Below, piece after piece: positions 27,824-37,362 of a DNA stretch of 64,000 nt. This DNA comes from Candidatus Nitrosopelagicus sp. (lineage in GTDB: Archaea > Thermoproteota > Nitrososphaeria > Nitrososphaerales > Nitrosopumilaceae), in assembly GCA_028345295.1 (NCBI GenBank), contig JAOMDA010000003.1:28582-92581 (forward strand). The letters run 5' to 3'. Made by a program: the position numbers and the translations under genes. The notes below the pieces were generated by a model. The model was not told where the DNA came from. It saw only the letters and a list, made by a program, of their open reading frames with translations, and made no database searches. How positions within the stretch are numbered: the stretch's first letter is position 1; every line of letters starts with the position of its first letter.

Positions 27824-29221
27824 TTATTCTGTATATGCATATCTTCTTTCTCCCCTACTCTCAGAGGATTTTCCTTCAACATATTCAAGAACAAATTCTT
27901 TTTTGGAATTAAGTAATGATTGTTCTGGTTTTAGTTTATTTTCATGTAGTTGCTCATATTCTTCTAGGCTAAGCTTCTTTCTCTCCCCAATTTCAGATTC
28001 TAAATTCATGTCTTTTACAATTTCTTTATATCCTGATTGGATTACCCCACTAAACACCATGGCACTACTACCACTTCCATATGATGCAAATCCAAATCTT
28101 TTAGATTCTAGATCAATTCCCTTCTGGAATTCAAATTCAAGGCAACTTCTAAATCCTAAATAAAGTGAAGCAGTATAGAGATTACCAATCATTTTTGATG
28201 CAATTAATGAACTTGCAACTTTATTTTCATATACTTCTTGATAATCAGTTGTATTAGCAAAACGTTTGGTAAACTCATGGTCTTTTGCCATAAATTCTGA
28301 ATCTGCAAGAATTGATTCAATTGTTCCACGTGGATCTTTAGGAACTGGTTCATCCATTCCTACCTGCTCAATAATTTTTGTCCATCTAGGAGTACCTCTC
28401 CATTCATGACGAACAAGGTATGCCAGAGCTTTTTTGCCCATGTTACTATAAGGTAAGTGCATGTTTATGTAATCCATGTGGTCCAACATACTCTCATTTT
28501 CACCCAAGGTTATCATTCCAGTTTTTATCGCCTTTTTAGTATAATCAACTAATGCATTTTTTACTTGTATTAGATAAAGTAAATTAGAATATTGACCATG
28601 TACAACAGGTGTTTCTTTACCAAATGGTCTGTAAAAGTCATATTCATTTTTGATTGATGTTGATGTAACTTTTGGATCAAATGTTAACAATCTTGGTATA
28701 TCATTAAGCAACATTGCTATAGCCCCACCACCTTGTGTCATCTCACCACTTGAACCTAAATCATATTTTGCTATATCTGAAACAACTACTAATGCATGTT
28801 TATCTTCTGACTCACCAGCACGAATCCAATTTGAATTATCATATAATGCATAAGAACCACTTACACAAGCAAATTTACATTCAATGCCACCACAGTGTTG
28901 AAATGAGCCGTCACCATAAACTTGTTCTAACATTCCAATTACATAGGAATTCATTGCTTTAGATTCATCTAGAGATGATTCAGTTGCAACATACAATCTA
29001 CCAATGTTTTCTGGAGATAGTTTGTTTTTTTGCATTATTTTCAAGCATGCATTTGCAGCTAAAGTTGCAGGATCCTGGTTTGCATCTACAATTGCCATTT
29101 TTGCTATACCTAAACCATGTACCAATTTCTGAGGATCAAGACCTCTTGCTTCTGCAAAATCAGAAGCATCTACATACAATTTTGGTATATACACTGCAAT
29201 ATCATCAATTCCTGCTGCCAT
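27824..29221 (-). CDS. hmgS: Hydroxymethylglutaryl-CoA synthase
   Basis: Condenses acetyl-CoA with acetoacetyl-CoA for mevalonate and archaeal lipid synthesis. 465 residues, thiolase fold. Catalytic triad visible: E81 (VATESS), C119 (CKFACVSGSYAL) and H255 (MHLPYSNMGKKAL). AGIDDIAVYIPKLYVD at the start is typical. It has a TATA box at leaderless distance. The usual archaeal partners, thiolase and DUF35, lie 8 kb away at 35.9-37.4 kb. Confidence 0.95.
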   Translation of the reverse strand: MAAGIDDIAVYIPKLYVDASDFAEARGLDPQKLVHGLGIAKMAIVDANQDPATLAANACLKIMQKNKLSPENIGRLYVATESSLDESKAMNSYVIGMLEQVYGDGSFQHCGGIECKFACVSGSYALYDNSNWIRAGESEDKHALVVVSDIAKYDLGSSGEMTQGGGAIAMLLNDIPRLLTFDPKVTSTSIKNEYDFYRPFGKETPVVHGQYSNLLYLIQVKNALVDYTKKAIKTGMITLGENESMLDHMDYINMHLPYSNMGKKALAYLVRHEWRGTPRWTKIIEQVGMDEPVPKDPRGTIESILADSEFMAKDHEFTKRFANTTDYQEVYENKVASSLIASKMIGNLYTASLYLGFRSCLEFEFQKGIDLESKRFGFASYGSGSSAMVFSGVIQSGYKEIVKDMNLESEIGERKKLSLEEYEQLHENKLKPEQSLLNSKKEFVLEYVEGKSSESRGERRYAYTE

Positions 29222-29240
29222 AGCTATGCCTTTCTCAGTG

Positions 29241-29249
29241 AGTATATAA
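29241..29249 (-). promoter_or_regulatory. TATA box of the HMG-CoA synthase gene
   Basis: TTATATAC on the minus strand, centred about 25 bp before the ATG at 29221, which predicts a start site at or next to the ATG (leaderless mRNA). Confidence 0.5.
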
Positions 29250-29322
29250 CGGTTCTAGCGTAAAAATGTCTCCCCTAATTGAGAAATTTTTTTGCGATCA
29301 GTAGTCAAAATATATAAATTTT

Positions 29323-30126
29323 TTATTTTTCTAGTATTGATTCAAAAACTTTTTCAAAAACTTCGTATGATTGGGCACCTTGAATTTTTTGTGCTTTGTT
29401 GTCTGATATAACATAAAATGCAGGTGTTCCAGTTATTTCTAATGCATGTGCATCAGAATTACTAGATTCTATAATTGCCTGATATCTTTTTTCACTATTA
29501 CATTTTTTTAATTCAACCATATCTAAATCAATTTCAATGGCAAATTTTATTAATTTATCTTTTGATGCCCATCCATTATTTTCACCAGCCCAGTTGTTGA
29601 AAAGAATATTATGGTATGCCCAAAATTTATCTTGCTCACTTGCACAATGTGCAAAATGTGCAGCAGAAACAGAGTCAGGACCAATTATCGTAAAATCTTT
29701 ATACATAATTTTTACTTTTCCTGTTTCAACAAAGTTTTCTATAATCTTATGATGTGTGTCATGGAAATAAACATTACAAAAGTGACATTGATAATCACCA
29801 AACTCAATCAATGTAATTGGTGCATTTCGATTACCTAAAACGGGAGATGTATTATCAAAAAATGTTTCTATTGTAATTGGCGTATGATTAATTTCCTCCT
29901 CTATTAATTGTATTTCAATTAATTGTTGTGACTCTTCTGAAGTATTTTCTACTCCAAAAATTATGGCGGTAATACATATTCCTGCTATAACGGCTCCAAT
30001 TGCTAATGATGGGGCATGTATTTTTTTCCCTTGATCTTTTTTTGCCAATTCATTCTTTTCAGAAATTATGTAATCTTTACCTTCTATCTGAAAAGAAAAT
30101 TCCTCATTAGAATTTTCCTCATTCAT
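29323..30126 (-). CDS. Membrane-anchored DsbA-like thiol oxidoreductase
   Basis: 267 residues: cytoplasmic charged N-terminus, TM helix 39-59, then a DsbA/thioredoxin domain with CHFC at 114-117 (LIEFGDYQCHFC), a helical insert with SAAHFAHCASEQDKFWAYHN, and the cis-Pro loop GTPAFYVI. Acts outside the membrane on disulfides. With CcdA and the DipZ-like protein it forms the window's set for extracytoplasmic thiol chemistry. Confidence 0.9.
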   Translation of the reverse strand: MNEENSNEEFSFQIEGKDYIISEKNELAKKDQGKKIHAPSLAIGAVIAGICITAIIFGVENTSEESQQLIEIQLIEEEINHTPITIETFFDNTSPVLGNRNAPITLIEFGDYQCHFCNVYFHDTHHKIIENFVETGKVKIMYKDFTIIGPDSVSAAHFAHCASEQDKFWAYHNILFNNWAGENNGWASKDKLIKFAIEIDLDMVELKKCNSEKRYQAIIESSNSDAHALEITGTPAFYVISDNKAQKIQGAQSYEVFEKVFESILEK

Positions 30127-30197
30127 AAGGCTTCGAATTTTTCACATGTTATAGTCCTTTGGTTAATTTTAAAAGACTGGATTTGTAATACATATTG

Positions 30198-31253
30198 ATG
30201 AAGAAAGTCTTTGTTAATGGTTATGGTTCTATAGGAAGTAGAATTGTACAATTCATCAAAGACGATCCAGAGATAGAGGTAATGGGTGTTGGTAAATATT
30301 CACCAGATTCAAAAGTGAATGAAGCTATAGAAAAAGGCCTAAAAGTATTTGTTCCTGAAAAGAGTCAAAATGCCTTCTCAGATTTTAGTATATCTGGAAA
30401 TATAGAATCCGTGTTAGATGAATCTGATTTAGTAATTGATGCTTCTCCTGGTGGTCATGGGTTCAAAAATAAGAAATTATTTTATGAACCACGAGACATT
30501 TTATCGATTTACCAGGGTGGGGAAACAATTGATGGTGAGAATGCAGTTTCAGATTTGTTGTTTAACTCACGTGTGAATTACAATGATGCAATTGGGAAAA
30601 AACATGTGATGCAGGGTAGTTGCAATGTTACTGGAATGGGAAGAATTCTTGAACCATTACGAAAAAAATTTGGAGGTTCTATAAAGCGATTTGATGTAAC
30701 ACTGATTAGAAGATGGGCAGATATTGAACAAACTGAAAAATCTGTACCTGATACCATTGAACTTACACAAAGTCCACATCATGGTGAGGATGTTAAATCA
30801 TATTTTGGTAAAGAATCACCACTGTTTGTTCGTGCAATTAAAGTTCCAACAAGACAAATGCATTTACATATTATGGATGTTAGATTTGATGGAAAATCAC
30901 CATCATCTGATGAGATACATGATTTATTCAGAAATGAATTTGGTGTTGCCGTTCTATGGACAGCAAAAGGAACAAAGGATGTACGAGACTATGCAAATAC
31001 TATGAATTTTAGTTTCAAGGATACAAATATGATACATATTCATGCAAACATGACAACATCAATTAATGACACTATACAAATTATGTATTCAGATGATCAA
31101 ACTGGAATTGTAATTCCAGAAAACCATATGTTGATGCAAGCAATGTTGTTTGAAAAATCATATGATGAAGCATTTAATCATACTGAAAAACTGTTTAACA
31201 TGAAAGAAAAGAAGCATCTATTAGAAGAACATTTTGCAAAGAAAGAAAATTAA
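30198..31253 (+). CDS. gap: Type II (archaeal) glyceraldehyde-3-phosphate dehydrogenase
   Basis: 351 residues from ATG 30198; a TTG three bases earlier is less likely. Rossmann start VFVNGYGSIGSRI, catalytic Cys in QGSCNVTGMGRI, RRWADIEQTEKS, and a C-terminal segment with VPTRQMHLHIMDV. Archaeal type II enzymes use NAD(P) and work mainly in gluconeogenesis in autotrophs (inference). Overlaps the convergent DUF21-CBS gene by 4 bp. Confidence 0.93.
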   Translation: MKKVFVNGYGSIGSRIVQFIKDDPEIEVMGVGKYSPDSKVNEAIEKGLKVFVPEKSQNAFSDFSISGNIESVLDESDLVIDASPGGHGFKNKKLFYEPRDILSIYQGGETIDGENAVSDLLFNSRVNYNDAIGKKHVMQGSCNVTGMGRILEPLRKKFGGSIKRFDVTLIRRWADIEQTEKSVPDTIELTQSPHHGEDVKSYFGKESPLFVRAIKVPTRQMHLHIMDVRFDGKSPSSDEIHDLFRNEFGVAVLWTAKGTKDVRDYANTMNFSFKDTNMIHIHANMTTSINDTIQIMYSDDQTGIVIPENHMLMQAMLFEKSYDEAFNHTEKLFNMKEKKHLLEEHFAKKEN

Positions 31254-32494
31254 TCTATTTTTTCTATTCTAATTTTTTCAGGTTTATTTTTTGAAACTTT
31301 TTCTATAATAATTCTTAATGAACCAATCTCAATTTTATCATCCTCTTTTGGCATATCATGCAATTGTTCGTGTAACAATCCATTTAATGTTGAATAGTCG
31401 TCTCCTGGCGGGATATCTGATTTGAAAATTTCATTAATTACATCAATTTCTATATCACCGTCAGTCACAATTGCATTTTGACCATCTCTTTGAAAACTGG
31501 GTTTCTCAGTATCTGTTTCATCTTGTATTTCACCCACAATTTCTTCCAAAAGGTCTTCTAATGTAACACATCCTTCCACTCCACCAAATTCATCTAAGAC
31601 AATTGCCATGTGGGTCCTTCTACCCTGCATTTCTTTTAATAAATCACTTACTCGTTTTTCTTGTGATACAAATACTGGCTCTCGCATAATTTGTTCAAGT
31701 GAAATAACTTTTTCATTCCCTTCAAGTTTTTTAAGAACATCTCTAACATGAACTATTCCTACTATTTGATCTGTGTTGTCTGCAAAAACTGGTATTCGTG
31801 AAAAACCACTTTTATTAATTTCTGGTAATGCTTCAAAAAGCATCATTTTTGAATTTAGTTTAAACATTTTTGTTCTAGGGGTCATAACAGTTCTGATCAC
31901 TATATCATCAAAATTCAATGCACCGTGAACTAGTTCACTTTCTTGTTTTTCTATAGCTTTATCTTTGTAACCTTGTTCAACAACCTCTTTAATTTCATCC
32001 TCTGTTAATCCAGGTGGAATATCACTACTACCTGTTAGTTTTATCATTCCTTTTGTGATTATTTCAAAAATCCACACAATTGGAAAGAATGCATAACCAA
32101 AAATCAATAAAATTCTACTGTTTTTGATTGCAACTTTTGCTGCATTTGCATTACAATATGTTTTTGGAGTAATCTCACCAAATATTAGAATTAAAAATGT
32201 CATAATCCCTATTGCAATTGCTAATCCATCATCACCAAATAATTTTAATGCAATATCAGTTGCTAAAGCAGTTGCCGCTATACTAGCCAAATTATTTCCT
32301 AAATTAACACTGGACATCATTCGGCTTGGGTTAGATTTTAGTTTATGAAGTGATGTTGCACCTTTTACTTTGTCCTTTACCATCTGCTCAATTTTTGAGA
32401 GTCTAATACTAACTAAAGCAACTTCTAAACCACTAAAATATCCAGAAAGACCTATCATTGCAATTAGTACTGCAATTTCATATTCTAATTGCAA
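31250..32494 (-). CDS. DUF21-CBS-CorC/HlyC domain membrane protein
   Basis: 414 residues from TTG. Residues 1-150 form a DUF21 (CNNM) membrane domain; a CBS pair spans about 195-325 (VMTPRTKMFKL, VHVRDVLKKLEG, MAIVLDEFGGVEGCVTLEDL); the CorC/HlyC domain closes the protein (about 340-410). Relatives export or sense Mg2+ or other divalent ions; substrate inferred. A leaderless-type AT box, ATAAATTTAA, lies about 25 bp upstream. Confidence 0.9.
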   Translation of the reverse strand: MQLEYEIAVLIAMIGLSGYFSGLEVALVSIRLSKIEQMVKDKVKGATSLHKLKSNPSRMMSSVNLGNNLASIAATALATDIALKLFGDDGLAIAIGIMTFLILIFGEITPKTYCNANAAKVAIKNSRILLIFGYAFFPIVWIFEIITKGMIKLTGSSDIPPGLTEDEIKEVVEQGYKDKAIEKQESELVHGALNFDDIVIRTVMTPRTKMFKLNSKMMLFEALPEINKSGFSRIPVFADNTDQIVGIVHVRDVLKKLEGNEKVISLEQIMREPVFVSQEKRVSDLLKEMQGRRTHMAIVLDEFGGVEGCVTLEDLLEEIVGEIQDETDTEKPSFQRDGQNAIVTDGDIEIDVINEIFKSDIPPGDDYSTLNGLLHEQLHDMPKEDDKIEIGSLRIIIEKVSKNKPEKIRIEKID

Positions 32495-32647
32495 TTTTTA
32501 ATACCTCTTAAAATTAAATTTATGAATTTGCTAAACGTCTTCATTTAGAATAGAAACAACCTCATTTCTGTATACCAACAACAAAAGATAGAGTCTATTA
32601 AGGTTTAAGATTTCTAAAAATTGAGTTCATCCATTTTGTGCGTAATC

Positions 32648-33985
32648 TTAGATTCGTGGGGGTTTGGCAAATTTGTTAGCAGGATCATTATGATAATCAA
32701 TTGGAAGTAATGGTTCTTTTTGCCTACCTGTCAATATGCCTACAACTATATCATCATTTTTTATAATTTCATCATCAACTAGTTTTTTTATGCCTGCAAC
32801 TGTTGCACCTGATGCCATTTCACAATCAAAACCATTCAGACCAACAACTGACATCCCATCAAGCATTTCTTTATCTGATACTTGAATTACACATCCATTG
32901 GTAAATTCCAATGCACGTAAACCTTTAGCAATATTTGCTGGTTTTCCTATTTGTATTGCAGTAGCCTTAGTTTTTGGACCCAGATTATTTTTATTCATGT
33001 AATCGTAATATCTGTCTACTAATTCCAAATTTGGTGAACCACCGTTCCAACGTAATTCTTCATTTTCAAACTCACCATTATACAGATTGTGTAACGTGTT
33101 TGCGCCTTCAGCATTTATTACTGCAATTTTTGGAATTTTTTTGATCCACCCCCAATTGTATAATTCAATTAAACTTTTACCACAACTTGAAGTGTTTCCT
33201 AACGCACCGCCAGGATACACTATCCAATCTGGAACTTCCCATTCTAAAAATTCAAGTGCCCTAAATGGGATTGTTTTTTGGCCCTCAATTCTAAATGGAT
33301 TAACAGAGTTTACAGTGTAACTTCCTTCTTCATTAGCTGCATCAAGTGATTTTGTAAATGCATCATCAAAATTTCCATTCACCTTAATCATCTGTGTTCC
33401 AAATTGATATGCCTGACTTAATTTTCCTGGAGCTATTTGACCATCTGGAATATAGACATCGCATTCCATATTTTCATTAGCAGCAAACATTCCTGCAGAT
33501 GCAGAAGTATTTCCCGTAGATGCACAAATGATTTTTTTTGCACCTGTCATTTTAGCATGAGTTACTGCTGACGCCATCCCATTATCTTTGAATGAACCAC
33601 TAGGATTGTAACCTTCTGGCTGCAACATGAGATTGTTATTACCAATTCCAACAAAATTTGATACCTTGGACATATGATATGGTTTTGACTGTCGTCCTTC
33701 TGCACCATCCAAGGAAACTAAAAATTTTGAACATTGGTCTAATTCTTCAGTTTCAATTTCGGCAAAATTTAGCAATTCCCGAAATCTCCATACACCGCTT
33801 TCGTTATAGATGCTATCTCTGGATCGTCTTTGATAAAAAATTTCTTTTAGTTTAGTTGGGGGTTTTTCTTTATACTCAACATCTAGAAGGTGCCCACACT
33901 TTTCACATTTAATTTGTCTTGAAACAATAGGGTATATTTGACCACATTTCGGGTTTATACATAAAAGATGTGCACTTTGTTTCAT
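32648..33985 (-). CDS. thrC: Threonine synthase
   Basis: PLP enzyme converting O-phosphohomoserine to threonine. 445 residues. It has an N-terminal zinc ribbon (C9, C14, C27, C30), then QPEGYNPSGSFKDNGMA with the PLP lysine, CASTGNTSASAGMFAANENM, and the phosphate-binding GGALGNTSSCGKS. The extended N-terminus with ribbon is common in archaeal enzymes. It complements the ilvA gene at 42 kb. Confidence 0.94.
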   Translation of the reverse strand: MKQSAHLLCINPKCGQIYPIVSRQIKCEKCGHLLDVEYKEKPPTKLKEIFYQRRSRDSIYNESGVWRFRELLNFAEIETEELDQCSKFLVSLDGAEGRQSKPYHMSKVSNFVGIGNNNLMLQPEGYNPSGSFKDNGMASAVTHAKMTGAKKIICASTGNTSASAGMFAANENMECDVYIPDGQIAPGKLSQAYQFGTQMIKVNGNFDDAFTKSLDAANEEGSYTVNSVNPFRIEGQKTIPFRALEFLEWEVPDWIVYPGGALGNTSSCGKSLIELYNWGWIKKIPKIAVINAEGANTLHNLYNGEFENEELRWNGGSPNLELVDRYYDYMNKNNLGPKTKATAIQIGKPANIAKGLRALEFTNGCVIQVSDKEMLDGMSVVGLNGFDCEMASGATVAGIKKLVDDEIIKNDDIVVGILTGRQKEPLLPIDYHNDPANKFAKPPRI

Positions 33986-34133
33986 TTAGATTTTTTTATA
34001 CCCGTAACTAATTTAAAGTAATAATTATCAAAAAAATTTCAAGTTAAGTAAACTTAGATTACTGGCAATTCACTTTTTTAATATAATATATCCTAACCAA
34101 AGACTTACAACTGAAAAATAACTTGACCAAAAC

Positions 34134-34508
34134 ATGCGTGAAACAAATGAATATTTTAAAGGAATTCTCAATCAGATACTTGATTCATATGCAATTATTG
34201 AAAATTTACACAATAGCCCAAATGATTTAGATGTGTTACAAATCGAGGTAGCCAAAATTATGGGTTTGTTTAAGATTATTTTCAGGAAACTCAGTAAAAA
34301 TAATGATTCATTACAAGATTTCTCTAAATTACATAAGATTGTTGGTGAATATTTAGAAAACTATGATTTCTCTAGAGAAATAAATTTATTATTAAAAACA
34401 TTTTCCGAAGATCAGTCTAGAGTGAAAAATATTAGATTGTCAGTTTCAAAATCATTAAATGATAATGAGTTAATTGAAAAAATCTACAGTTTATCAAAAA
34501 AACTTTAA
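34134..34508 (+). CDS. Hypothetical helical protein
   Basis: 124 residues, all-helical by composition (Leu, Lys, Asn rich) with no signal, membrane span or known motif. Possible coiled-coil segments at 28-55 and 85-120. Converges with the next minus-strand gene, 13 bp apart. Function unknown. Confidence 0.6.
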   Translation: MRETNEYFKGILNQILDSYAIIENLHNSPNDLDVLQIEVAKIMGLFKIIFRKLSKNNDSLQDFSKLHKIVGEYLENYDFSREINLLLKTFSEDQSRVKNIRLSVSKSLNDNELIEKIYSLSKKL

Positions 34509-34521
34509 TTTTCTATTAGTA

Positions 34522-34836
34522 TTATTTCTTCTTTTTCTTTGAAATTTTTGCATCTTTTTCTTTAATTTGTTTATCAACTTCAGATTTTTTGTCTTCAACT
34601 GCCTTGAAAACTTCCTGAATTACTCCATCTAAATAAGAATCAGAAACTGTAGGTTCAACTGCAGTAGCAATATCATTAATAACTGAAGATATTTGGGAAC
34701 TTACTTGTTCAAAATTTTCAGGATCATCTGAAACCGTTGCATAAAGTGATTTAAGATTATCTACTTGACTAATGACCTGATCGGTTAAGGTTACTTTGAA
34801 TGTAGTATCATTTACAACTATTTCTTTTGTTATCAT
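34522..34836 (-). CDS. Hypothetical acidic protein with Lys-rich end
   Basis: 104 residues; a short N-terminal beta stretch (EIVVNDTTFKVTLTDQVI) followed by helices and a final KISKKKKK tail. No family recognised. It precedes another unknown minus-strand gene 52 bp away. Confidence 0.6.
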   Translation of the reverse strand: MITKEIVVNDTTFKVTLTDQVISQVDNLKSLYATVSDDPENFEQVSSQISSVINDIATAVEPTVSDSYLDGVIQEVFKAVEDKKSEVDKQIKEKDAKISKKKKK

Positions 34837-34888
34837 TATTGAAATGTCAAGATTTGAAGCTTATAAGTTTGTAAAATATTATTATTTA

Positions 34889-35248
34889 TTAAAAAACAAT
34901 TAGATCCAACGCCGCTGCATCACTAATTAACATTGTATGTCTCGTATTAATTACATAACCATTTTTAATATCTTTTGTTGGAACCCAACGATTAGTTGAT
35001 GTATAATGTCTTTTTTCAACTAATTCATTTTCAACACTCTCTATGTCTAATTCACCTTCCTCAACTTTTTGTGTCTCAAGATGCTTAATTGTAATCATAA
35101 TTTTATTAATTTTAACTCTATCACCAAACTTCCATTGCGACGGAGCAGTTTCATCAGAAACTTCAAGTACCTTAATTTTCATTTCTTTTTTACCTAATGC
35201 ATCACGACTAACTAACATTCGTTCATCTATAAAATTTTCAAAGCTCAT
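34889..35248 (-). CDS. Conserved hypothetical protein, small beta domain
   Basis: 119 residues, strand-rich: MKIKVLEVSDETAPSQWKFG followed by DRVKINKIMITIKHLE and RHYTSTNRWVPTKDI. It could be an OB-like fold, but no family motif is clear. Located just before the Hjc-like gene on the same strand. Confidence 0.6.
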   Translation of the reverse strand: MSFENFIDERMLVSRDALGKKEMKIKVLEVSDETAPSQWKFGDRVKINKIMITIKHLETQKVEEGELDIESVENELVEKRHYTSTNRWVPTKDIKNGYVINTRHTMLISDAAALDLIVF

Positions 35249-35299
35249 AGAACATCTGTCAATATATCAGTAATAAAGTATGTGTAGTTTAATTCATAG

Positions 35300-35869
35300 T
35301 TATAAAATTTTTTGATGCCGCGAATTAAAAGGCATTTGATAATCTTTTAGTTCCAACGTTATCTTATCACCATTAATTAATCCATAGACAGTGCCATCAT
35401 ATTTACATACTATATCTATTGGATGTTTTTTAATATTCCACACTTTATAGAATTCCCTTAATTCTCTACGCTCATATTCTCCCTTACCAATTCGTTTTTT
35501 AGATAAAAATTTGAACGCAAAAATCACTTTCCTGATTTTATACACTGTAAAATTTTCAGTCCAACTCATACAGCGTATAATCTGATCAAATGGGACAGTT
35601 AATGTCGTACCAGTTCCAGATTTTGCTTCAATCGTAAAGATTTTGCTATCATGATTGTTTACACATAATATGTCTGGTAGTGCAACACTTGGTGATCCAA
35701 GTCTAAACGCTTTCCATGAATCTAACTTATTGAATCTTTTAACTAAAGTATCTTCCCAGTTATATCCACGCTGTCTACGTGTTTTTGCAATTCTACGATT
35801 TTCTAATGACTTATTCAACAGATATTGTTTTTGATGTATCTTTTTTTTTAGAACTATTTTTGATCGCAT
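35300..35869 (-). CDS. hjc: Holliday junction resolvase-like nuclease (Hjc family)
   Basis: 189 residues, longer than classic Hjc (about 130). The PD-(D/E)XK residues are visible: E39 in RGYNWEDTLVKRF, D66 in LPDIL, then E81 and K83 in FTIEAKSGTG. A basic N-terminal extension (1-35) and a C-terminal region with KHPIDIVCKYDGTVYG are extra. A role in recombination repair is inferred from the fold; a different archaeal nuclease of the same fold is possible. Confidence 0.78.
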   Translation of the reverse strand: MRSKIVLKKKIHQKQYLLNKSLENRRIAKTRRQRGYNWEDTLVKRFNKLDSWKAFRLGSPSVALPDILCVNNHDSKIFTIEAKSGTGTTLTVPFDQIIRCMSWTENFTVYKIRKVIFAFKFLSKKRIGKGEYERRELREFYKVWNIKKHPIDIVCKYDGTVYGLINGDKITLELKDYQMPFNSRHQKIL

Positions 35870-35932
35870 ATTATCAATTATTTATCAATAATATAGAATG
35901 GCAGGTTATAATCAAATGACCACATGTTTAGT

Positions 35933-36259
35933 TTAATTAGTAATTGTTTTGAAAATGAATTTTGGCGTTTTGTTAAATGAGCACTCTTTTAGTATAACTT
36001 TTTGGTTAATTTCTGGTATTTTATCGGTAACTATTTTCCCCATAACTCTAAGATTTTGTTCAACTTCTATTAATCCAAAAAACTCATCATTTTTCTTGGA
36101 AAATTCAATTATTATGCCAAGATTATTTGTATTACGCCATTTTGTGGTATTATGACAAATATTACAAAAATCTGATGTTGGCCAAATAATTTGTTTACAG
36201 TCTATACACTCACTTACAATAAAATTACCATTTTTTAATTCAGTTTCAAATTTGTTCAT
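35933..36259 (-). CDS. DUF35 OB-fold zinc-ribbon protein (acyl-CoA partner)
   Basis: 108 residues with a rubredoxin-like ribbon CIDC...CNIC (17-20 and 32-35), then an OB fold (about 45-100). In archaea such proteins bridge thiolase and HMG-CoA synthase and channel acetoacetyl-CoA. Its ATG overlaps the thiolase stop (ATGA), so the two are translationally coupled. Confidence 0.88.
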   Translation of the reverse strand: MNKFETELKNGNFIVSECIDCKQIIWPTSDFCNICHNTTKWRNTNNLGIIIEFSKKNDEFFGLIEVEQNLRVMGKIVTDKIPEINQKVILKECSFNKTPKFIFKTITN

Positions 36260-37362
36260 GATTCTAGAATTAATACTGTACTAGATGTTGCGGCTGCAGA
36301 CATATTATGAACTAGTCCTTTTTTTACATTTGGGATCTGTCTTTTTTCTGCATTATTTTGTAACTGTTGTGTAATTTCAATAATTTGTGATATACCTGTG
36401 GCACCTAGAGGATGACCAGCACCAATTAATCCTCCTCTGGGATTAATTTTTCTATCTCCAGTATTAAAGAGATTTCTAATAAATTCTGTTGAACTGGATT
36501 TTTCTGTTAGACCTAAATCTTTGACTGCCATTAATTCACATACAGAAAATGCATCATGAACTTCAGCTACATCTATGTCATTGGAATTAGTATTTGACAT
36601 TGCATATGCATCGTTAGATGCACTAATTGTGCTAGATAAATTTAAGAGATCATTTTTTGTAAAACTTGCAGAGTTTGTTTTTTGTCCAATTCCTGAAATC
36701 CATATTGGTGTGTCAGTAAATTTTTTAATTATATTTTCAGATGCTAATAAGACTGATGCACTTCCTGAACATGGATATGAACAATCTAATATACGTAAAT
36801 CATCGGTAATTATCTTTGAATTCATAATCTGGGAAATTGTATATGGTTCATGTGAATATGAATTGGGGTTATCAATAGCTTGTTTATGATTTTTTGCTGA
36901 TACTATTGCTAATTCTTCTTCTGTAGTGTTGAATTTTCTTTTATATGCTTTAGTAAATATTGAGCCCCAATAGATTGGGTGATTTAATTCACCACGAGAT
37001 TGATCCCATTCTAGAACTTGACCGGGATTTCCAATTACATCACCACCAGTGACTAAAATTACATCCGCAAGACCTGATGCAATATATGAAAATGCAGAAA
37101 TTACAGCGTTTGTTCCAGAACTGCAAAGGTGTTCAATTGTATGAGAGATTTTTGGTTTTATTCCTGAACGTTCTGAAACAATTGCACCTAGATATTTTGA
37201 ATTATCATTAGTAGAAACTATTACACCATCAATTAAATTCTGTGATAAATTAGATGTTGTTTGAAACACTTGTTTTGTAGATTCAACTAATAATTCTTCA
37301 ATAGGAATTTTATTTTTTGAAAATTTTGTACTTCCATATCCTGCTATTCCAACCTTTTTCAA
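36256..37362 (-). CDS. Thiolase-family acetyl-CoA C-acetyltransferase
   Basis: 368 residues from TTG overlapping the upstream stop. Archaeal thiolase layout: nucleophile Cys in TIEHLCSSGTNAVISA, EVHDAFSVCEL with the catalytic His, and NPRGGLIGAGHPLGATG. Either feeds HMG-CoA synthase or cleaves acetoacetyl-CoA in the 3-hydroxypropionate/4-hydroxybutyrate cycle; sequence alone cannot decide. The DUF35 neighbour favours the first. Confidence 0.9.
   Translation of the reverse strand: MKKVGIAGYGSTKFSKNKIPIEELLVESTKQVFQTTSNLSQNLIDGVIVSTNDNSKYLGAIVSERSGIKPKISHTIEHLCSSGTNAVISAFSYIASGLADVILVTGGDVIGNPGQVLEWDQSRGELNHPIYWGSIFTKAYKRKFNTTEEELAIVSAKNHKQAIDNPNSYSHEPYTISQIMNSKIITDDLRILDCSYPCSGSASVLLASENIIKKFTDTPIWISGIGQKTNSASFTKNDLLNLSSTISASNDAYAMSNTNSNDIDVAEVHDAFSVCELMAVKDLGLTEKSSSTEFIRNLFNTGDRKINPRGGLIGAGHPLGATGISQIIEITQQLQNNAEKRQIPNVKKGLVHNMSAAATSSTVLILES

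Noticed and set aside
28650..29223. Plus-strand frames opposite HMG-CoA synthase
   Set aside because: Composition rich in His/Leu/Gln is the mirror of the conserved enzyme's codons; no independent support.
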